Positions 44,826 through 54,143 of a stretch of DNA of 64,000 bases are shown one piece after another. This DNA is from Burkholderiaceae bacterium (GTDB lineage Bacteria; Pseudomonadota; Gammaproteobacteria; Burkholderiales; Burkholderiaceae_E), in assembly GCA_021463505.1 (NCBI GenBank), contig JAJTYR010000009.1, positions 1 to 64,000 of the forward strand. The letters run 5' to 3'. Below the pieces are notes generated by a model. The model searched no databases and was not told where the DNA came from. It saw nothing but the letters and a program-made list of their open reading frames with translations. The translations under genes and the position numbers were made by a program. How positions within the stretch are numbered: position 1 is the first letter of the stretch; each line of letters starts with the position of its first letter.

Positions 44826-46241
44826 TCAGCGCGGGACGAAGAAGGTGGAATGCGCGTCGACGGCGACCGTGGCGTCGTCGGTGGCCTCGACGTGGAACGA
44901 TACCCTGTTGCTGCCCGGGCTGCCGTGGCCGGGGCGCACGCGCACGGCCACCGGCACCATCCGCACGCCGGCCGGGCCCACCTCGAAGCGCGCTTCGCCG
45001 GCGACGAAGGCCGTGTCGATGCCGCGTACCGTGACCCGGAAGGTGCGCAGCCGCTCGGACGGATTGATGATCTGCAGCCGATAACCGTTTTCGATCATGC
45101 CCTCTTCCACCTCGCGGCCGAGGGCGCTGTCGCGAATCACGTCCGCCTTCACCGGCGCGCGCAGCGCCAGGTGCCCGACCAGTGCCAGCGTCACCGCCAG
45201 CAGGATCGCCGAGTAGACCAGCACCCGTGGCCGCAGCGTCCGGCGCAGGATGGCGGCGCGATCGAGTTGCTGCGCCAGCGCATTTTCCGTCGTGTAGCGG
45301 ATCAGGCCGCGCGGGTAGCCCATCCGGTCCATCACCTGGTTGCAGCCGTCGATGCAGGCAGCGCAGCCGATGCATTCGTATTGCAGGCCGTCGCGGATGT
45401 CGATGCCGGTCGGACACACGTGCACGCAGACGTCGCAGGCGACGCAGTCGCCCAGTTCGAGGGCCTGCGGGTCGGCCTTGCGCGAGCGCGCGCCGCGCGG
45501 CTCGCCGCGCCCGGGATCGTAGGTGATGACCATCGTGTCCCTGTCGAACATCGCGCTCTGGAAGCGCGCGTACGGACACATGTACTTGCAGACCTGCTCG
45601 CGCATGAAGCCGGCATTGCCCCAGGTGGCGAAGCCGTAGAACAGCACCCAGAAGGTCTGCCAGGGGCCGGTGGACAACGTGAGCAGCGCACCGAGCAACT
45701 CGCGGATCGGCGTGAAGTAGCCGACGAAGGAAATGCCCGTCCACAGCGCGACCGCCACCCACGACAGGTGCTTGGCGGCCTTGCGGCCGAACTTGGAGGC
45801 GCTCATCGGCGCGCGGTCGAGCTTGATGCGCTGCGCGCGATCGCCCTCGATGCGGCGCTCGATCCACATGAAGATCTCGGTGTAAACCGTCTGCGGGCAC
45901 GCGTAGCCGCACCAGAGCCGGCCCGCAACCGCGGTGAACAGGAACAGCGCAAGCGCGGAGATCACCAGCAGGCCGGTCAGGTAGATGAAGTCCTGCGGAT
46001 ACAGGACCAGGCCGAACAGGTAGAAGCGGCGTGCCTCGAGATCGAACAGCACCGCCGGGCGATTGCCCCACTGCAGCCAGGGCAGGCCGTAGAAGACCAG
46101 TTGCGTGAGCCAGACCAGCGCCCAGCGCCAGCCGGCGAACCAGCCGCTGACCGCGCGCGGGTAGATCTTGCGGCGGACCTCGTAGAGGGCGACGTCGGCG
46201 TCGGCGCCGGCCCCGCGGGGCGATGGGGCGGAAGAACTCAA
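44826..46241 (-). CDS. ccoG: Cytochrome oxidase accessory protein CcoG (RdxA/FixG)
   Basis: CcoG is a membrane ferredoxin-type cupric reductase supplying Cu(I) for cbb3 assembly. No ATG fits; the best start is TTG 46241, whose TTGA overlaps the ccoP stop, giving 471 aa, the family size. Two 4Fe-4S motifs are CVACDVCVHVCP (C266-C276) and CIGCAACIDGC (C290-C300), with extra paired cysteines CGYAC (111-115) and CKYMC (218-222). About five helices and a C-terminal periplasmic Ig-like domain follow. Confidence 0.93.
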   Translation of the reverse strand: MSSSAPSPRGAGADADVALYEVRRKIYPRAVSGWFAGWRWALVWLTQLVFYGLPWLQWGNRPAVLFDLEARRFYLFGLVLYPQDFIYLTGLLVISALALFLFTAVAGRLWCGYACPQTVYTEIFMWIERRIEGDRAQRIKLDRAPMSASKFGRKAAKHLSWVAVALWTGISFVGYFTPIRELLGALLTLSTGPWQTFWVLFYGFATWGNAGFMREQVCKYMCPYARFQSAMFDRDTMVITYDPGRGEPRGARSRKADPQALELGDCVACDVCVHVCPTGIDIRDGLQYECIGCAACIDGCNQVMDRMGYPRGLIRYTTENALAQQLDRAAILRRTLRPRVLVYSAILLAVTLALVGHLALRAPVKADVIRDSALGREVEEGMIENGYRLQIINPSERLRTFRVTVRGIDTAFVAGEARFEVGPAGVRMVPVAVRVRPGHGSPGSNRVSFHVEATDDATVAVDAHSTFFVPR

Positions 46242-47167
46242 CGCGGCGCGCCCGATCCCGCGGGCAGGTTCGACAGGCCCCAGACGTAGGCGGCGAGCAG
46301 GTGCACCTTGCTCTTGCCGAGCATCTCGCCGAACGCCGGCATCTGGTTCGAGCGGCCCTTGACGATCGTTTCCGTGAGGGTGGCGATGCCGCCGCCGTAG
46401 AGCCAGGTCCTGTCGGTGAGGTTGGGCGCACCCAGCGCCGGGTTGCCCTTGCCGTCGGCGCCGTGGCAGGCGATGCAGCCGGCGGCCGTGAAGCTCGGCT
46501 TGCCCAGCGCTGCGCGCGCCGCGTCGTGGCCGCTGTCGGACAGCGAGAGCACGAAGTTCGCCAGGTTCTGCACGTCGTCGGCCGAGCCCACCGCGGCCCC
46601 CAGCGCCGGCATCACGCCCTGGCGACCGGCGGTGATGGTGGCGACGATCGTCTCGGGGTCGCCGCCCCAGAGCCAGTCGCGATCGGTGAGGTTCGGAAAG
46701 CCGCGGCTGCCGCGCGCATTCGAGCCGTGGCACTGCACGCAGTAGGTGAGGTACATGCGCTCACCGATCTCGCGTGCCTGGGCGTCGGCGGCGACCGTCG
46801 GGATGTCCTGCGCCAGGTACCGGGCGAACAACGGCTCGACCACCTCGTTCACGCGGGCGACTTCGCGCTCGTACTGGCTCTTCTGGCTCCAGCCGAGCAC
46901 GCCCTGCCAGGCGCCGAGTCCCGGATAGAGCACCAGGTAGGCGAGCGCGAAGGCGCAGGTGATCATGAACAGCCACAGCCACCAGCGCGGCAGCGGGTGG
47001 TTGTACTCCTCGAGCGTCTCGTCCCAGCTGTGGCCGGTGGTGCCGACCTGCGCGCCGGGTGTGCGGCCCCTGGCCAGTACCAGCGCCAGCCAGACGCAGA
47101 AGGCCACCGACACCAGCGTGACGATCGAGATGTAGAGGCTCCAGCCTGAACCGGTGAAGTCGGCCAT
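46238..47167 (-). CDS. ccoP: cbb3-type cytochrome c oxidase subunit III (diheme)
   Basis: CcoP brings electrons to CcoO and CcoN. The 309-aa protein has two membrane helices (about 11-32 and 62-82), the linker motif WDETLEEYNHPLPRWW, and two c-type hemes, CVQCH (143-147) and CIACH (231-235). The two-helix N-terminus is the long CcoP form seen in Pseudomonas and Burkholderiales. It overlaps ccoG by four bases. Confidence 0.96.
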   Translation of the reverse strand: MADFTGSGWSLYISIVTLVSVAFCVWLALVLARGRTPGAQVGTTGHSWDETLEEYNHPLPRWWLWLFMITCAFALAYLVLYPGLGAWQGVLGWSQKSQYEREVARVNEVVEPLFARYLAQDIPTVAADAQAREIGERMYLTYCVQCHGSNARGSRGFPNLTDRDWLWGGDPETIVATITAGRQGVMPALGAAVGSADDVQNLANFVLSLSDSGHDAARAALGKPSFTAAGCIACHGADGKGNPALGAPNLTDRTWLYGGGIATLTETIVKGRSNQMPAFGEMLGKSKVHLLAAYVWGLSNLPAGSGAPR

Positions 47168-47183
47168 GTGCGGTTGCTCCGTT

Positions 47184-47324
47184 CTAGTCTTTCTCGGCGA
47201 ACGGCAGGTTCGCCGCTTCGTCGAAACGCGCCTTCTGGTGCCGGCTGTACGCCCACCCGACGATGCCGAGGAAGATCGCCAGGCTCACCACGGCGATCAC
47301 CCCGCGCAGCACGTTGATGTCCAT
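47184..47324 (-). CDS. ccoQ: cbb3-type oxidase small subunit CcoQ (FixQ)
   Basis: Too short for the ORF track. Reading the minus strand from ATG 47324 to TAG gives 46 aa: MDINVLRGVIAVVSLAIFLG, then GWAYSRHQKARFDEAANLP. A single helix followed by the R-(x)-FDEAANLPF tail is the CcoQ hallmark; the protein stabilises CcoP with the core. It sits between ccoO (12 bases upstream) and ccoP (16 bases downstream). Confidence 0.94.
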   Translation of the reverse strand: MDINVLRGVIAVVSLAIFLGIVGWAYSRHQKARFDEAANLPFAEKD

Positions 47325-47336
47325 GCGTCGCCCCCG

Positions 47337-47954
47337 TCAGCGCGCGGTGCTGCGGATCGACGTCCCGAGCACCTGCAGGTAGGCGACCAGTGCGTCCATC
47401 TCGGTCTTGCCCTCGAGTGCTTTCGGCGCGTCGGCGATCTCGGCGTCGGCATACGGATGGCCGAGTCTGCGCAACACCTGCATCTTGCGTTGCACCGTGC
47501 CGTCGTCGGCGGCGGCACGCTCCAGCCACGGATAGCCCGGCATGTTGGACTCGGGAACGAGGTCGCGCGGATTCGTGAGGTGCACCCGGTGCCACTCGTC
47601 GCTGTAGCGGCCACCCACGCGCGCGAGGTCGGGCCCGGTGCGCTTGCTGCCCCACATGAACGGCCGGTCGTAGACGAACTCGCCGGCCACCGAGTAGTGG
47701 CCGTAGCGCTCGGTTTCGGCACGGAACGGCCGGATCATCTGCGAATGGCAGTTCACGCAGCCTTCGCGGATGTAGACGTCGCGGCCGGTGAGTTCCAGCG
47801 GTCCGTAGGGCTTCCATCCGGCGACCGGCTCGGTGGTCGACTTCTGGAAGTAGAGCGGCACGATCTCGACCAGGCCCCCGAAGCTGATCGCCACCACGAT
47901 CAGCACCATCAGCAGCGGCAGGTTCTTCTCGATCAGCGAATGCGTGAACTTCAT
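47337..47954 (-). CDS. ccoO: cbb3-type cytochrome c oxidase subunit II (monoheme)
   Basis: CcoO is the membrane-anchored monoheme c subunit of the oxidase. The 205-aa protein has one N-terminal helix (about 12-33), the heme motif CVNCH at 66-70 inside [21 protein letters not shown], and the axial Met region near [10 protein letters not shown]. Length is typical. It starts 19 bases after ccoN. Confidence 0.97.
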   Translation of the reverse strand: MKFTHSLIEKNLPLLMVLIVVAISFGGLVEIVPLYFQKSTTEPVAGWKPYGPLELTGRDVYIREGCVNCHSQMIRPFRAETERYGHYSVAGEFVYDRPFMWGSKRTGPDLARVGGRYSDEWHRVHLTNPRDLVPESNMPGYPWLERAAADDGTVQRKMQVLRRLGHPYADAEIADAPKALEGKTEMDALVAYLQVLGTSIRSTAR

Positions 47955-47973
47955 CCTCGACTCCGCAGGGGAC

Positions 47974-49389
47974 TCAGGCGTGGGCGACCGCGACCCCCGG
48001 GATCGCGGCGTCGATCGCCTTGCCCCCCCGGATCGTCATCAGGCAGTTGCAGAGCATGACCACCATGCCCGTCAGGTACAGCAGTCCGCCGAGCACGCGG
48101 ATGTAGTAGTACGGATAGGTGGCCTTGAGCGACTCGACGAAGGCGTAGGTGAGCGTGCCGTCGGGGTTGGTCGCGCGCCACATCAGGCCCTGCGTGACGC
48201 CGGCGATCCACATCGCGGCGATGTAGAGCACGACGCCGATCGTCGCCACCCAGAAGTGCGCTTCGATCAGGCGCACGCTGTGCATCTGCGTGCGCCCGAA
48301 GAGCCGCGGCAACAGGTAGTAGATCGAACCCATCGTGATGAATCCGACCCAGCCGAGCGCGCCGGAGTGGACATGGCCGACGGTCCAGTCGGTGTAGTGC
48401 GACAGCGCGTTGACCGTCTTGATCGACATCATCGGCCCCTCGAAGGTCGACATGCCGTAGAACGACAGCGACACCACCAGGAACTTCAGGATCGGATCCT
48501 CGCGCAGCTTGTGCCAGGCCCCCGACAGCGTCATGATCCCGTTGATCATCCCGCCCCACGATGGCGCGAGCAGGATCAGCGAGAAGATCATGCCGATGCT
48601 CTGCGCCCAGTCGGGCAGCGCGGTGTAGTGCAGGTGGTGCGGACCTGCCCACATGTAGGTGAAGATCAGCGCCCAGAAGTGCACGATCGACAGCCGGTAC
48701 GAATACACCGGGCGCCCGGCCTGCTTCGGGATGAAGTAGTACATCATCCCGAGGAAGCCGGCGGTGAGGAAGAAGCCCACCGCGTTGTGTCCGTACCACC
48801 ACTGCACCATCGCGTCCTGCACGCCGGCATAGACCGAGTACGACTTCGTCCAGGTCACCGGCAGCGCGGCACTGTTGACGATGTGCAGCACCGCGATCGT
48901 GATCACGTAGGCGCCGAAGAACCAGTTGGCGACGTAGATGTGCGGCGTCCTGCGTCGGGCGATGGTGCCGAAGAACACGATCGCGTAGGCGACCCAGACC
49001 AGCGCGATCAGCACGTCGATCGGCCACTCGAGTTCGGCGTACTCCTTGGTGGTCGACAGACCCAGCGGCAGCGTGACCGCGGCCGCCACGATGACCAGCT
49101 GCCAGCCCCAGAAACTGAACGCGGCGAGCTTCGGCGCGAACAGCGGCACCTGACAGGTGCGCTGCACGACGAAGTACGATGTGGCGAACAGGGCGCTGCC
49201 GCCGAAGGCGAAGATCACCGCGTTGGTGTGCAGCGGGCGCAGACGGCTGTAGGTGAGCCACGGGATGTCCAGGTTCAGCTGCGGCCATGCGAGCTGGGCC
49301 GCGATCCAGACGCCGACCAGCATGCCCACCACGCCCCAGACCACCGCCATCACGCTGAACTGGCGCACGACCTTGTAGTTGTAGGTCAT
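47974..49389 (-). CDS. ccoN: cbb3-type cytochrome c oxidase subunit I
   Basis: CcoN is the catalytic heme b / heme b3-CuB subunit, a high-affinity oxygen reductase and proton pump. ATG 49389 ([19 protein letters not shown]) gives 471 aa with about twelve helices. Typical parts are [50 protein letters not shown] and [24 protein letters not shown], with the metal-binding histidines. It is the first gene after the FNR-type promoter and leads the ccoNOQPG transcript. Confidence 0.97.
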   Translation of the reverse strand: MTYNYKVVRQFSVMAVVWGVVGMLVGVWIAAQLAWPQLNLDIPWLTYSRLRPLHTNAVIFAFGGSALFATSYFVVQRTCQVPLFAPKLAAFSFWGWQLVIVAAAVTLPLGLSTTKEYAELEWPIDVLIALVWVAYAIVFFGTIARRRTPHIYVANWFFGAYVITIAVLHIVNSAALPVTWTKSYSVYAGVQDAMVQWWYGHNAVGFFLTAGFLGMMYYFIPKQAGRPVYSYRLSIVHFWALIFTYMWAGPHHLHYTALPDWAQSIGMIFSLILLAPSWGGMINGIMTLSGAWHKLREDPILKFLVVSLSFYGMSTFEGPMMSIKTVNALSHYTDWTVGHVHSGALGWVGFITMGSIYYLLPRLFGRTQMHSVRLIEAHFWVATIGVVLYIAAMWIAGVTQGLMWRATNPDGTLTYAFVESLKATYPYYYIRVLGGLLYLTGMVVMLCNCLMTIRGGKAIDAAIPGVAVAHA

Positions 49390-49416
49390 TCGATTCCCCC
49401 CGGTTCGTCGCCCGGA

Positions 49417-49458
49417 ATTATCTTGAGCGCGGCAACGGTAGCACTTGCGCTGGATCAA
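49417..49458 (-). promoter_or_regulatory. FNR/ANR-type box and -10 for ccoN
   Basis: On the minus strand TTGATCCAGCGCAA (49458-49445) matches the FNR consensus TTGAT-N4-ATCAA in eight of ten positions. GATAAT (49422-49417) follows after 22 bases, placing the box centre at about -41.5, the class II activator position. The predicted start is near 49410, about 20 bases before the ccoN ATG. Confidence 0.72.
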
Positions 49459-49474
49459 TGGCAGCCTGAAGCGC

Positions 49475-49687
49475 TCAGCGTACCGCTCGAGGGGGATCCT
49501 GTCGTCCGGGCGCCTCACCCTTCGGAGTGATCTGCGTCGGAGCAGGCCGGTCGTCGTCGACGAGGATGCTGTGCGCGGGCGCGTCCATGTCGTCGAACTG
49601 GCCGCTCTCCGACATGCGCAGAAAGAGCCACGCCGCCAGCACGATGATCCCCAGGCTGAGCGGAATCAGCAGGTACAGCGCCTCCAT
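49475..49687 (-). CDS. ccoS: cbb3 oxidase maturation protein CcoS
   Basis: CcoS is a small membrane protein needed for cofactor insertion into cbb3 oxidase. ATG 49687 overlaps the ccoI stop (ATGA) and gives 70 aa: one helix ([20 protein letters not shown]), then the family motif [19 protein letters not shown]. The 861-aa track ORF is a ccoI shadow upstream of this. It precedes the ccoN promoter region. Confidence 0.93.
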   Translation of the reverse strand: MEALYLLIPLSLGIIVLAAWLFLRMSESGQFDDMDAPAHSILVDDDRPAPTQITPKGEAPGRQDPPRAVR

Positions 49688-52152
49688 CAGGGCCTCCGGG
49701 GCGCGGCCGGGATCAGCCGCAGCGCATTGAGCACCACCAGCAGCGAACTGCCCGACATGCCGATCGCGGCCGCCCAAGGGGGCACCCAGCCGACGGCTGC
49801 GGCCGGGATCGCCAGCAGATTGTAGGCGAGCGCCCAGCCGAGATTGGTGCGCACCACCGATCGCGTGCGCAGCGCCAGCGCGCGCAGGCCGACGAGTTCG
49901 TCGAGCGAGCGGCCGAGCAGCACGACCGCGGCCGCGGTGCGCGCCAGCGAGGTCGCACGGCCGACGGCCACCGAGACATCGGCGGCCGCCAGCACCGGGG
50001 CGTCGTTGATGCCGTCGCCGACCATCAGCACGCGCCGTCCCTGCCGTTGCAGGCGGCGCACGTATTCGAGCTTGCGCGCAGGGCTGGCGTCGGCGAGCGC
50101 GGCCTCGATGTCGAGCGCCGCCGCAACCTGCGCAACCGCTGTCTCGCGGTCGCCCGACAGCAGGTGCAGCTGCAGGCCCGCCGCCACCAGTGTCGCGCAC
50201 ACCGGCTGTGCTTCGTCGCGCAGGCGGTCGCGGAAATGCAATCGCGCGAGCGGCGCGTCGTCGCGTGCGAGCCAGACCAGCGTGTCGCTCGCGCAGGCCG
50301 GATCGGCGCGGCCGTGGTCGGCGTGCAGCAGCGCCGGATGCCAGTCGGCGACGAAGGCGATCGAGCCGAGCCGGTAGCGTCGACCGTCGACCACGCCTTC
50401 GACGCCCATCCCCGGAACGGTCGCGCCGTCGTCGGGCACCGCCGCGGGCCGCGTCGCATCGCCGGCGGCGCACCGGATCGACTCGGCCAGCGGATGCGAT
50501 TGCCCGGATTCCAGCGACGCGGCGATCGACAGCGCCTGCGCGCGCGCGGCGTCCGCCGGGGCGTCGTCCAGGATCGCGACCTGCACCAGTTCGGGGCGGC
50601 CGTGCGTGAGCGTGCCGGTCTTGTCGAAGACCACGTCGGTGCAGGCGGCCACCTGTTCGAGCGCATCGCCGCGCGCGACCAGCATGCCGCGGCGCATCGC
50701 GGCCCCGGTGGCCGCCGCGAGCGCGGCCGGCGTGGCCATCGACAGCGCGCACGGGCAGGAAACCACCAGCACCGCGATCGCCACGTGCGCGGCGCGCGCC
50801 GGATCGACCTGCATCCAGGCGAGCCAGACGCCGGCGGCCAGCAGCAGCAACGCCGCCACGAACCCGCGTGCGATCCGCTCGGCCAGCCCTGCCAGGCGCG
50901 GCTTGCTGGCCGCGGCGCGCTCGACCAGGCGCTCGATCGTGGAGATCGCGCTCTCGGCGCTGGTGCGCAACACGCGCATCAGCACCGGTGCGCCGGCGTT
51001 GATCGCCCCGCCCGGCACCTCGTCGCCCGGCACACGTGCCACCGGCAACGACTCGCCGGTGAGCAGCGACTGGTCGATCGCGGTGCGGCCCTCGACGAGC
51101 GTCGCATCGACCGCGACCCGCTCGCCGACGGCGACCCGGAACAGTTCGTCCGGCACGAGGCGCGTGGCGCTCACGCGCTCGATTGCGCCGCTGGCGCGAT
51201 CGACGCGCTCGACCGTGTCGGGAATCGCGGCGGCCAGCGCATCGATCGCGCGGCTGGTGCGCCGGCGTGCGATCCACTCGATGTAACGCGCTGCCAGCAG
51301 CAGGAAGACGAACATCGTGACCGAATCGAAGTAGACCTCGCCGTGGCCGGTGACGGTGGCGTGCACGCTGGCGGCGAACGCAGCGAGCAGGCCGACGACC
51401 ACCGGCACGTCCATGCCGACGCTGCGCGCGCGCAGGTCGCGCCAGGCGCCGCCGAAGAACGGCGTCGCCGAATACAGCATCACCGGCAGCGTGAGCAGCA
51501 GGCTCGCCCAGCGCAACAGGTTCTCGTGCTGCCACTCGAGGTCGCCGGGTTCGGCGACATAGGCCGGCACGGCGTACATCATGACCTGCATCATCCCGAG
51601 ACCGGCGATGAACAGGCGCCGGAACATCGCCTTGCTGGTGCGCTGGATCTGCGCTTCGCGCTCGCGCGCGTCGAACGGCAGCGCGCGATAGCCGAGCCGC
51701 CCGATCGCGTCGAGCAACGAAGACAGGCGCGTCTGTGCCGGGTTCCAGCGCAGCGTTGCGCGGCCCGTGGCGAGGTTCACCGAGGCCGCCTCGACGCCCT
51801 GGCGGCGGCGCAGCCCCTGTTCGAGCAGCCAGGCGCAGGCGCCGCAGCGCAGCCCGTCGACCATCAGCGTGGCCTCGCAGGCGGCGTCGCTGCTGCGCAC
51901 GAAGCGCGCCTGCACGTCGGCGTCGTCGTAGACCTCGAGCGCCGCGAGCGCGGGCGGCACGATCGCGGCGCCGGCCGCCGGTGCGCTGCGGGTGCGGTAG
52001 TAATCGTCGAGACCCGCAGCGACGATCGCCTCGGCCACTGCCTGGCAGCCCGCGCAGCACGTCTCGCGCGCGCTGCCGTCGAGGTTCACCACCCAGCGCC
52101 CCGGCCGATCGACCGGCTCGCCGCAGTGAAAGCAGGCGAGCGCGCCGTTCAC
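49687..52152 (-). CDS. ccoI: Copper-translocating P1B-type ATPase CcoI/FixI
   Basis: CcoI exports Cu+ to the periplasm for the cbb3 CuB site. The likely start is GTG 52152, overlapping the safE stop (GTGA), giving 821 aa; GTG 52170 is an alternative. An N-terminal cysteine domain (CFHCGEP, then CCAGCQ) typical of FixI precedes the heavy-metal domain with CGAC (103-106). The membrane CPC motif is at 466-468, the phosphorylation motif DKTGT at 510-514, and TGES and GDGIND are present. Confidence 0.95.
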   Translation of the reverse strand: MNGALACFHCGEPVDRPGRWVVNLDGSARETCCAGCQAVAEAIVAAGLDDYYRTRSAPAAGAAIVPPALAALEVYDDADVQARFVRSSDAACEATLMVDGLRCGACAWLLEQGLRRRQGVEAASVNLATGRATLRWNPAQTRLSSLLDAIGRLGYRALPFDAREREAQIQRTSKAMFRRLFIAGLGMMQVMMYAVPAYVAEPGDLEWQHENLLRWASLLLTLPVMLYSATPFFGGAWRDLRARSVGMDVPVVVGLLAAFAASVHATVTGHGEVYFDSVTMFVFLLLAARYIEWIARRRTSRAIDALAAAIPDTVERVDRASGAIERVSATRLVPDELFRVAVGERVAVDATLVEGRTAIDQSLLTGESLPVARVPGDEVPGGAINAGAPVLMRVLRTSAESAISTIERLVERAAASKPRLAGLAERIARGFVAALLLLAAGVWLAWMQVDPARAAHVAIAVLVVSCPCALSMATPAALAAATGAAMRRGMLVARGDALEQVAACTDVVFDKTGTLTHGRPELVQVAILDDAPADAARAQALSIAASLESGQSHPLAESIRCAAGDATRPAAVPDDGATVPGMGVEGVVDGRRYRLGSIAFVADWHPALLHADHGRADPACASDTLVWLARDDAPLARLHFRDRLRDEAQPVCATLVAAGLQLHLLSGDRETAVAQVAAALDIEAALADASPARKLEYVRRLQRQGRRVLMVGDGINDAPVLAAADVSVAVGRATSLARTAAAVVLLGRSLDELVGLRALALRTRSVVRTNLGWALAYNLLAIPAAAVGWVPPWAAAIGMSGSSLLVVLNALRLIPAAPRRP

Positions 52153-52928
52153 CGCAACCAGTTCAGGCACGCGTCGACCACCGCATGCAGATGTGCGAGC
52201 GGCTCGACGCGGGCGAAACCGGCCACACCGAAGGCGACGACGACCAGACCGGCCGCGAAGCGTGCGCGCCGGCTCGCCAGCAGGCGCGCGCCACGTTGTG
52301 CGGCCAGTCCCAGCGCGAGCAGGTTGGGCAAGGTGCCCAGACCGAAGGCCAGCAACAGCAGCGCGCCGTGGGCTGCACTGCCCGAGACCAGCGCGGCGGC
52401 GAGCGCGCCGTAGACCATGCCGCACGGCACCCAGCCCCAGGCGGCGCCGGCGGCGAGCGCTCCGGGGATGCTCGCAGCGCCCAGCAGACGCGTCGCACGC
52501 GGGCCGATGCGACGCCACGCCGCGGTGCCGGCGCGCTCGAGCACACGCAGGTGCCGCAATCCGCCGCCGGCCGGGAATGCGAGCGCCAGGCCCAGCGCGA
52601 TCAGCACGAGGTTGGCTGCAACGAACGCCACCTGCTGGACCGGCAGCACCCGGGCCGCGAGCCACGCCGCCGATCCGACGCCACCCGCCAGCGCCCCGGC
52701 GACGGTGTAGCTCGCGATGCGCCCCGTGTTGTAGGCCAGTTGCAGCTGCCAGGCCGCGTGCGCCGCGGCGCGCGTTGCGTCACCGGCCTGCCCGCGGTTC
52801 GCGACCATGCGGTGACGCGTGCCGAGCAGCGTGACGATGCCGCCGCACATGCCCGCGCAATGCACGCCGCCGAACAGGCCGAGCAGGAAGACGGAGAGCA
52901 GCGCGGAGAGCAGGGACGGGCCGATCAT
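52149..52928 (-). CDS. Sulfite exporter TauE/SafE-type (UreH-like) membrane protein
   Basis: A 259-aa membrane protein with about six helices and the N-terminal motif FGGVHCAGMCGGIVTLLG, whose His and Cys pairs recall metal-binding cytochrome-biogenesis (DsbD/UreH-like) domains. Start is ATG 52928. The second repeat carries GWVPCGMVYGAL. It overlaps ccoI by four bases, and homologues are commonly encoded with cco genes, so a role in copper handling for oxidase maturation is likely; annotation as sulfite exporter is only a family name. Confidence 0.86.
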   Translation of the reverse strand: MIGPSLLSALLSVFLLGLFGGVHCAGMCGGIVTLLGTRHRMVANRGQAGDATRAAAHAAWQLQLAYNTGRIASYTVAGALAGGVGSAAWLAARVLPVQQVAFVAANLVLIALGLALAFPAGGGLRHLRVLERAGTAAWRRIGPRATRLLGAASIPGALAAGAAWGWVPCGMVYGALAAALVSGSAAHGALLLLAFGLGTLPNLLALGLAAQRGARLLASRRARFAAGLVVVAFGVAGFARVEPLAHLHAVVDACLNWLR

Positions 52929-52977
52929 GACGAACACCGCGACGTTCGCGGGGGAGGGGGGACTGCAGGCGCTAGAC

Positions 52978-52993
52978 TTGAGGTTGTGCTCAA
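52978..52993. promoter_or_regulatory. Inverted repeat TTGAG-N6-CTCAA
   Basis: TTGAG (52978-52982) and CTCAA (52989-52993) form a perfect 5-bp dyad with a 6-base spacer in the 111-base gap between the divergent safE and mtnA genes. The spacer is two bases longer than in FNR boxes. It may bind a regulator of either unit; no clear promoter hexamers were found beside it. Confidence 0.35.
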
Positions 52994-53039
52994 TGCTACC
53001 GCGGCGCAGCGCCGATCTGTCCGTTATCGGGTATTGACC

Positions 53040-54143
53040 ATGTCGAGAACCCTCTGGACCGACGATGCAGGCATCGTCCGGACCATCGACCAGACCGTGC
53101 TGCCCTTCGAGCGGCGCGAACTGACGTTGCGCACGCTCGACGATTGCATTCGGGCGATCCGCGACATGCAGGTGCGCGGCGCGCCGCTGATCGGAGCCGT
53201 GGGCGCCTGGGGCCTGGCGCTCGCGCTGGCTGCCGACGCCTCGGACGCATCGCTGCGGCGCGCGTTCGAGCGGCTGGCTGCTGCGCGCCCCACGGCGGTC
53301 AACCTGCGCTGGGCGCTCGAACGCGTGCGTGCGCGGGTGGCAGACGCCGGCCCCGCGCGGCGTGCGGCGCTGGCACGTGCCGAGGCGGGGCGCATCTGTG
53401 ACGAGGACGTGGCCTGCAATGTGCGCATCGGTGAACTGGGCGCCGGGTTGCTGCACGAACTCGCCGGGCGAGGCGCGCAGCGCACCGGCACCGGCCGCGC
53501 CGGGTCCGGCCCGGCCGTGCTGAACCTGCTCACGCACTGCAATGCCGGGCGCATCGCCACCGTCGATCACGGCACCGCGCTGGCGCCGGTCTACCGGTTG
53601 CACGCCACGGGCGTGCCGGTGCACGTCTGGGTCGACGAGACGCGCCCGCGCAACCAGGGCGCGGCGCTCACTGCCTGGGAACTCGCCGAGCGCGGCGTCG
53701 CGCACACGGTGATCGCCGACAACGCCGGTGGGCTGCTGATGATGCAGGGGCGCGTCGATGCGGTGATCGTGGGCTGCGACCGCGTGGCCGCCAACGGCGA
53801 CGTCGCCAACAAGGTGGGCACCTACCTCAAGGCGCTCGCCGCGCGTGACAACGGTGTGCCGTTCTACGTGGCCTGCCCGGTGTCGACGATCGATGCCGGC
53901 GCGCCCGACGGGGGGTCGATCCCGATCGAGGAGCGCGCAGCGCGCGAGCTCACGCACCTGAGCGGAGCGCTCGACGACGGTTCACGCGTGAGCGTGCGCA
54001 TCGTGCCCGAAGGCAGCGCGGTGGCGAACCCGGCCTTCGACATCACGCCGGCGCGGCTGGTGACCGCGCTTCTCACCGAACGCGGCGTGTTCGAGGCCTC
54101 GGTCGCCGGTGTGCGCGCGGCGCTGACCGAGGGGGCGCCGTGA
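53040..54143 (+). CDS. mtnA: Methylthioribose-1-phosphate isomerase
   Basis: MtnA isomerises 5-methylthioribose-1-phosphate (or 5-deoxyribose-1-phosphate) to the ribulose form. ATG 53040 gives 367 aa. Family motifs are MQVRGAPLIGAVGAWGLAL, the catalytic Cys167 in LTHCNAGRIATVDHGTA and Asp247 in VGCDRVAANGDVANKVGTY. A glycine-rich insertion (about 143-157, GRGAQRTGTGRAGSG) precedes the Cys segment. It is followed, with a GTGA overlap, by a class II aldolase rather than by mtnC/mtnD. Confidence 0.94.
   Translation: MSRTLWTDDAGIVRTIDQTVLPFERRELTLRTLDDCIRAIRDMQVRGAPLIGAVGAWGLALALAADASDASLRRAFERLAAARPTAVNLRWALERVRARVADAGPARRAALARAEAGRICDEDVACNVRIGELGAGLLHELAGRGAQRTGTGRAGSGPAVLNLLTHCNAGRIATVDHGTALAPVYRLHATGVPVHVWVDETRPRNQGAALTAWELAERGVAHTVIADNAGGLLMMQGRVDAVIVGCDRVAANGDVANKVGTYLKALAARDNGVPFYVACPVSTIDAGAPDGGSIPIEERAARELTHLSGALDDGSRVSVRIVPEGSAVANPAFDITPARLVTALLTERGVFEASVAGVRAALTEGAP

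Noticed and set aside
49475-52060. 861-aa minus-strand frame ending in CcoS
   Set aside because: Everything before the last 70 residues is a shadow of ccoI; ccoS starts at 49687 with an ATGA overlap.
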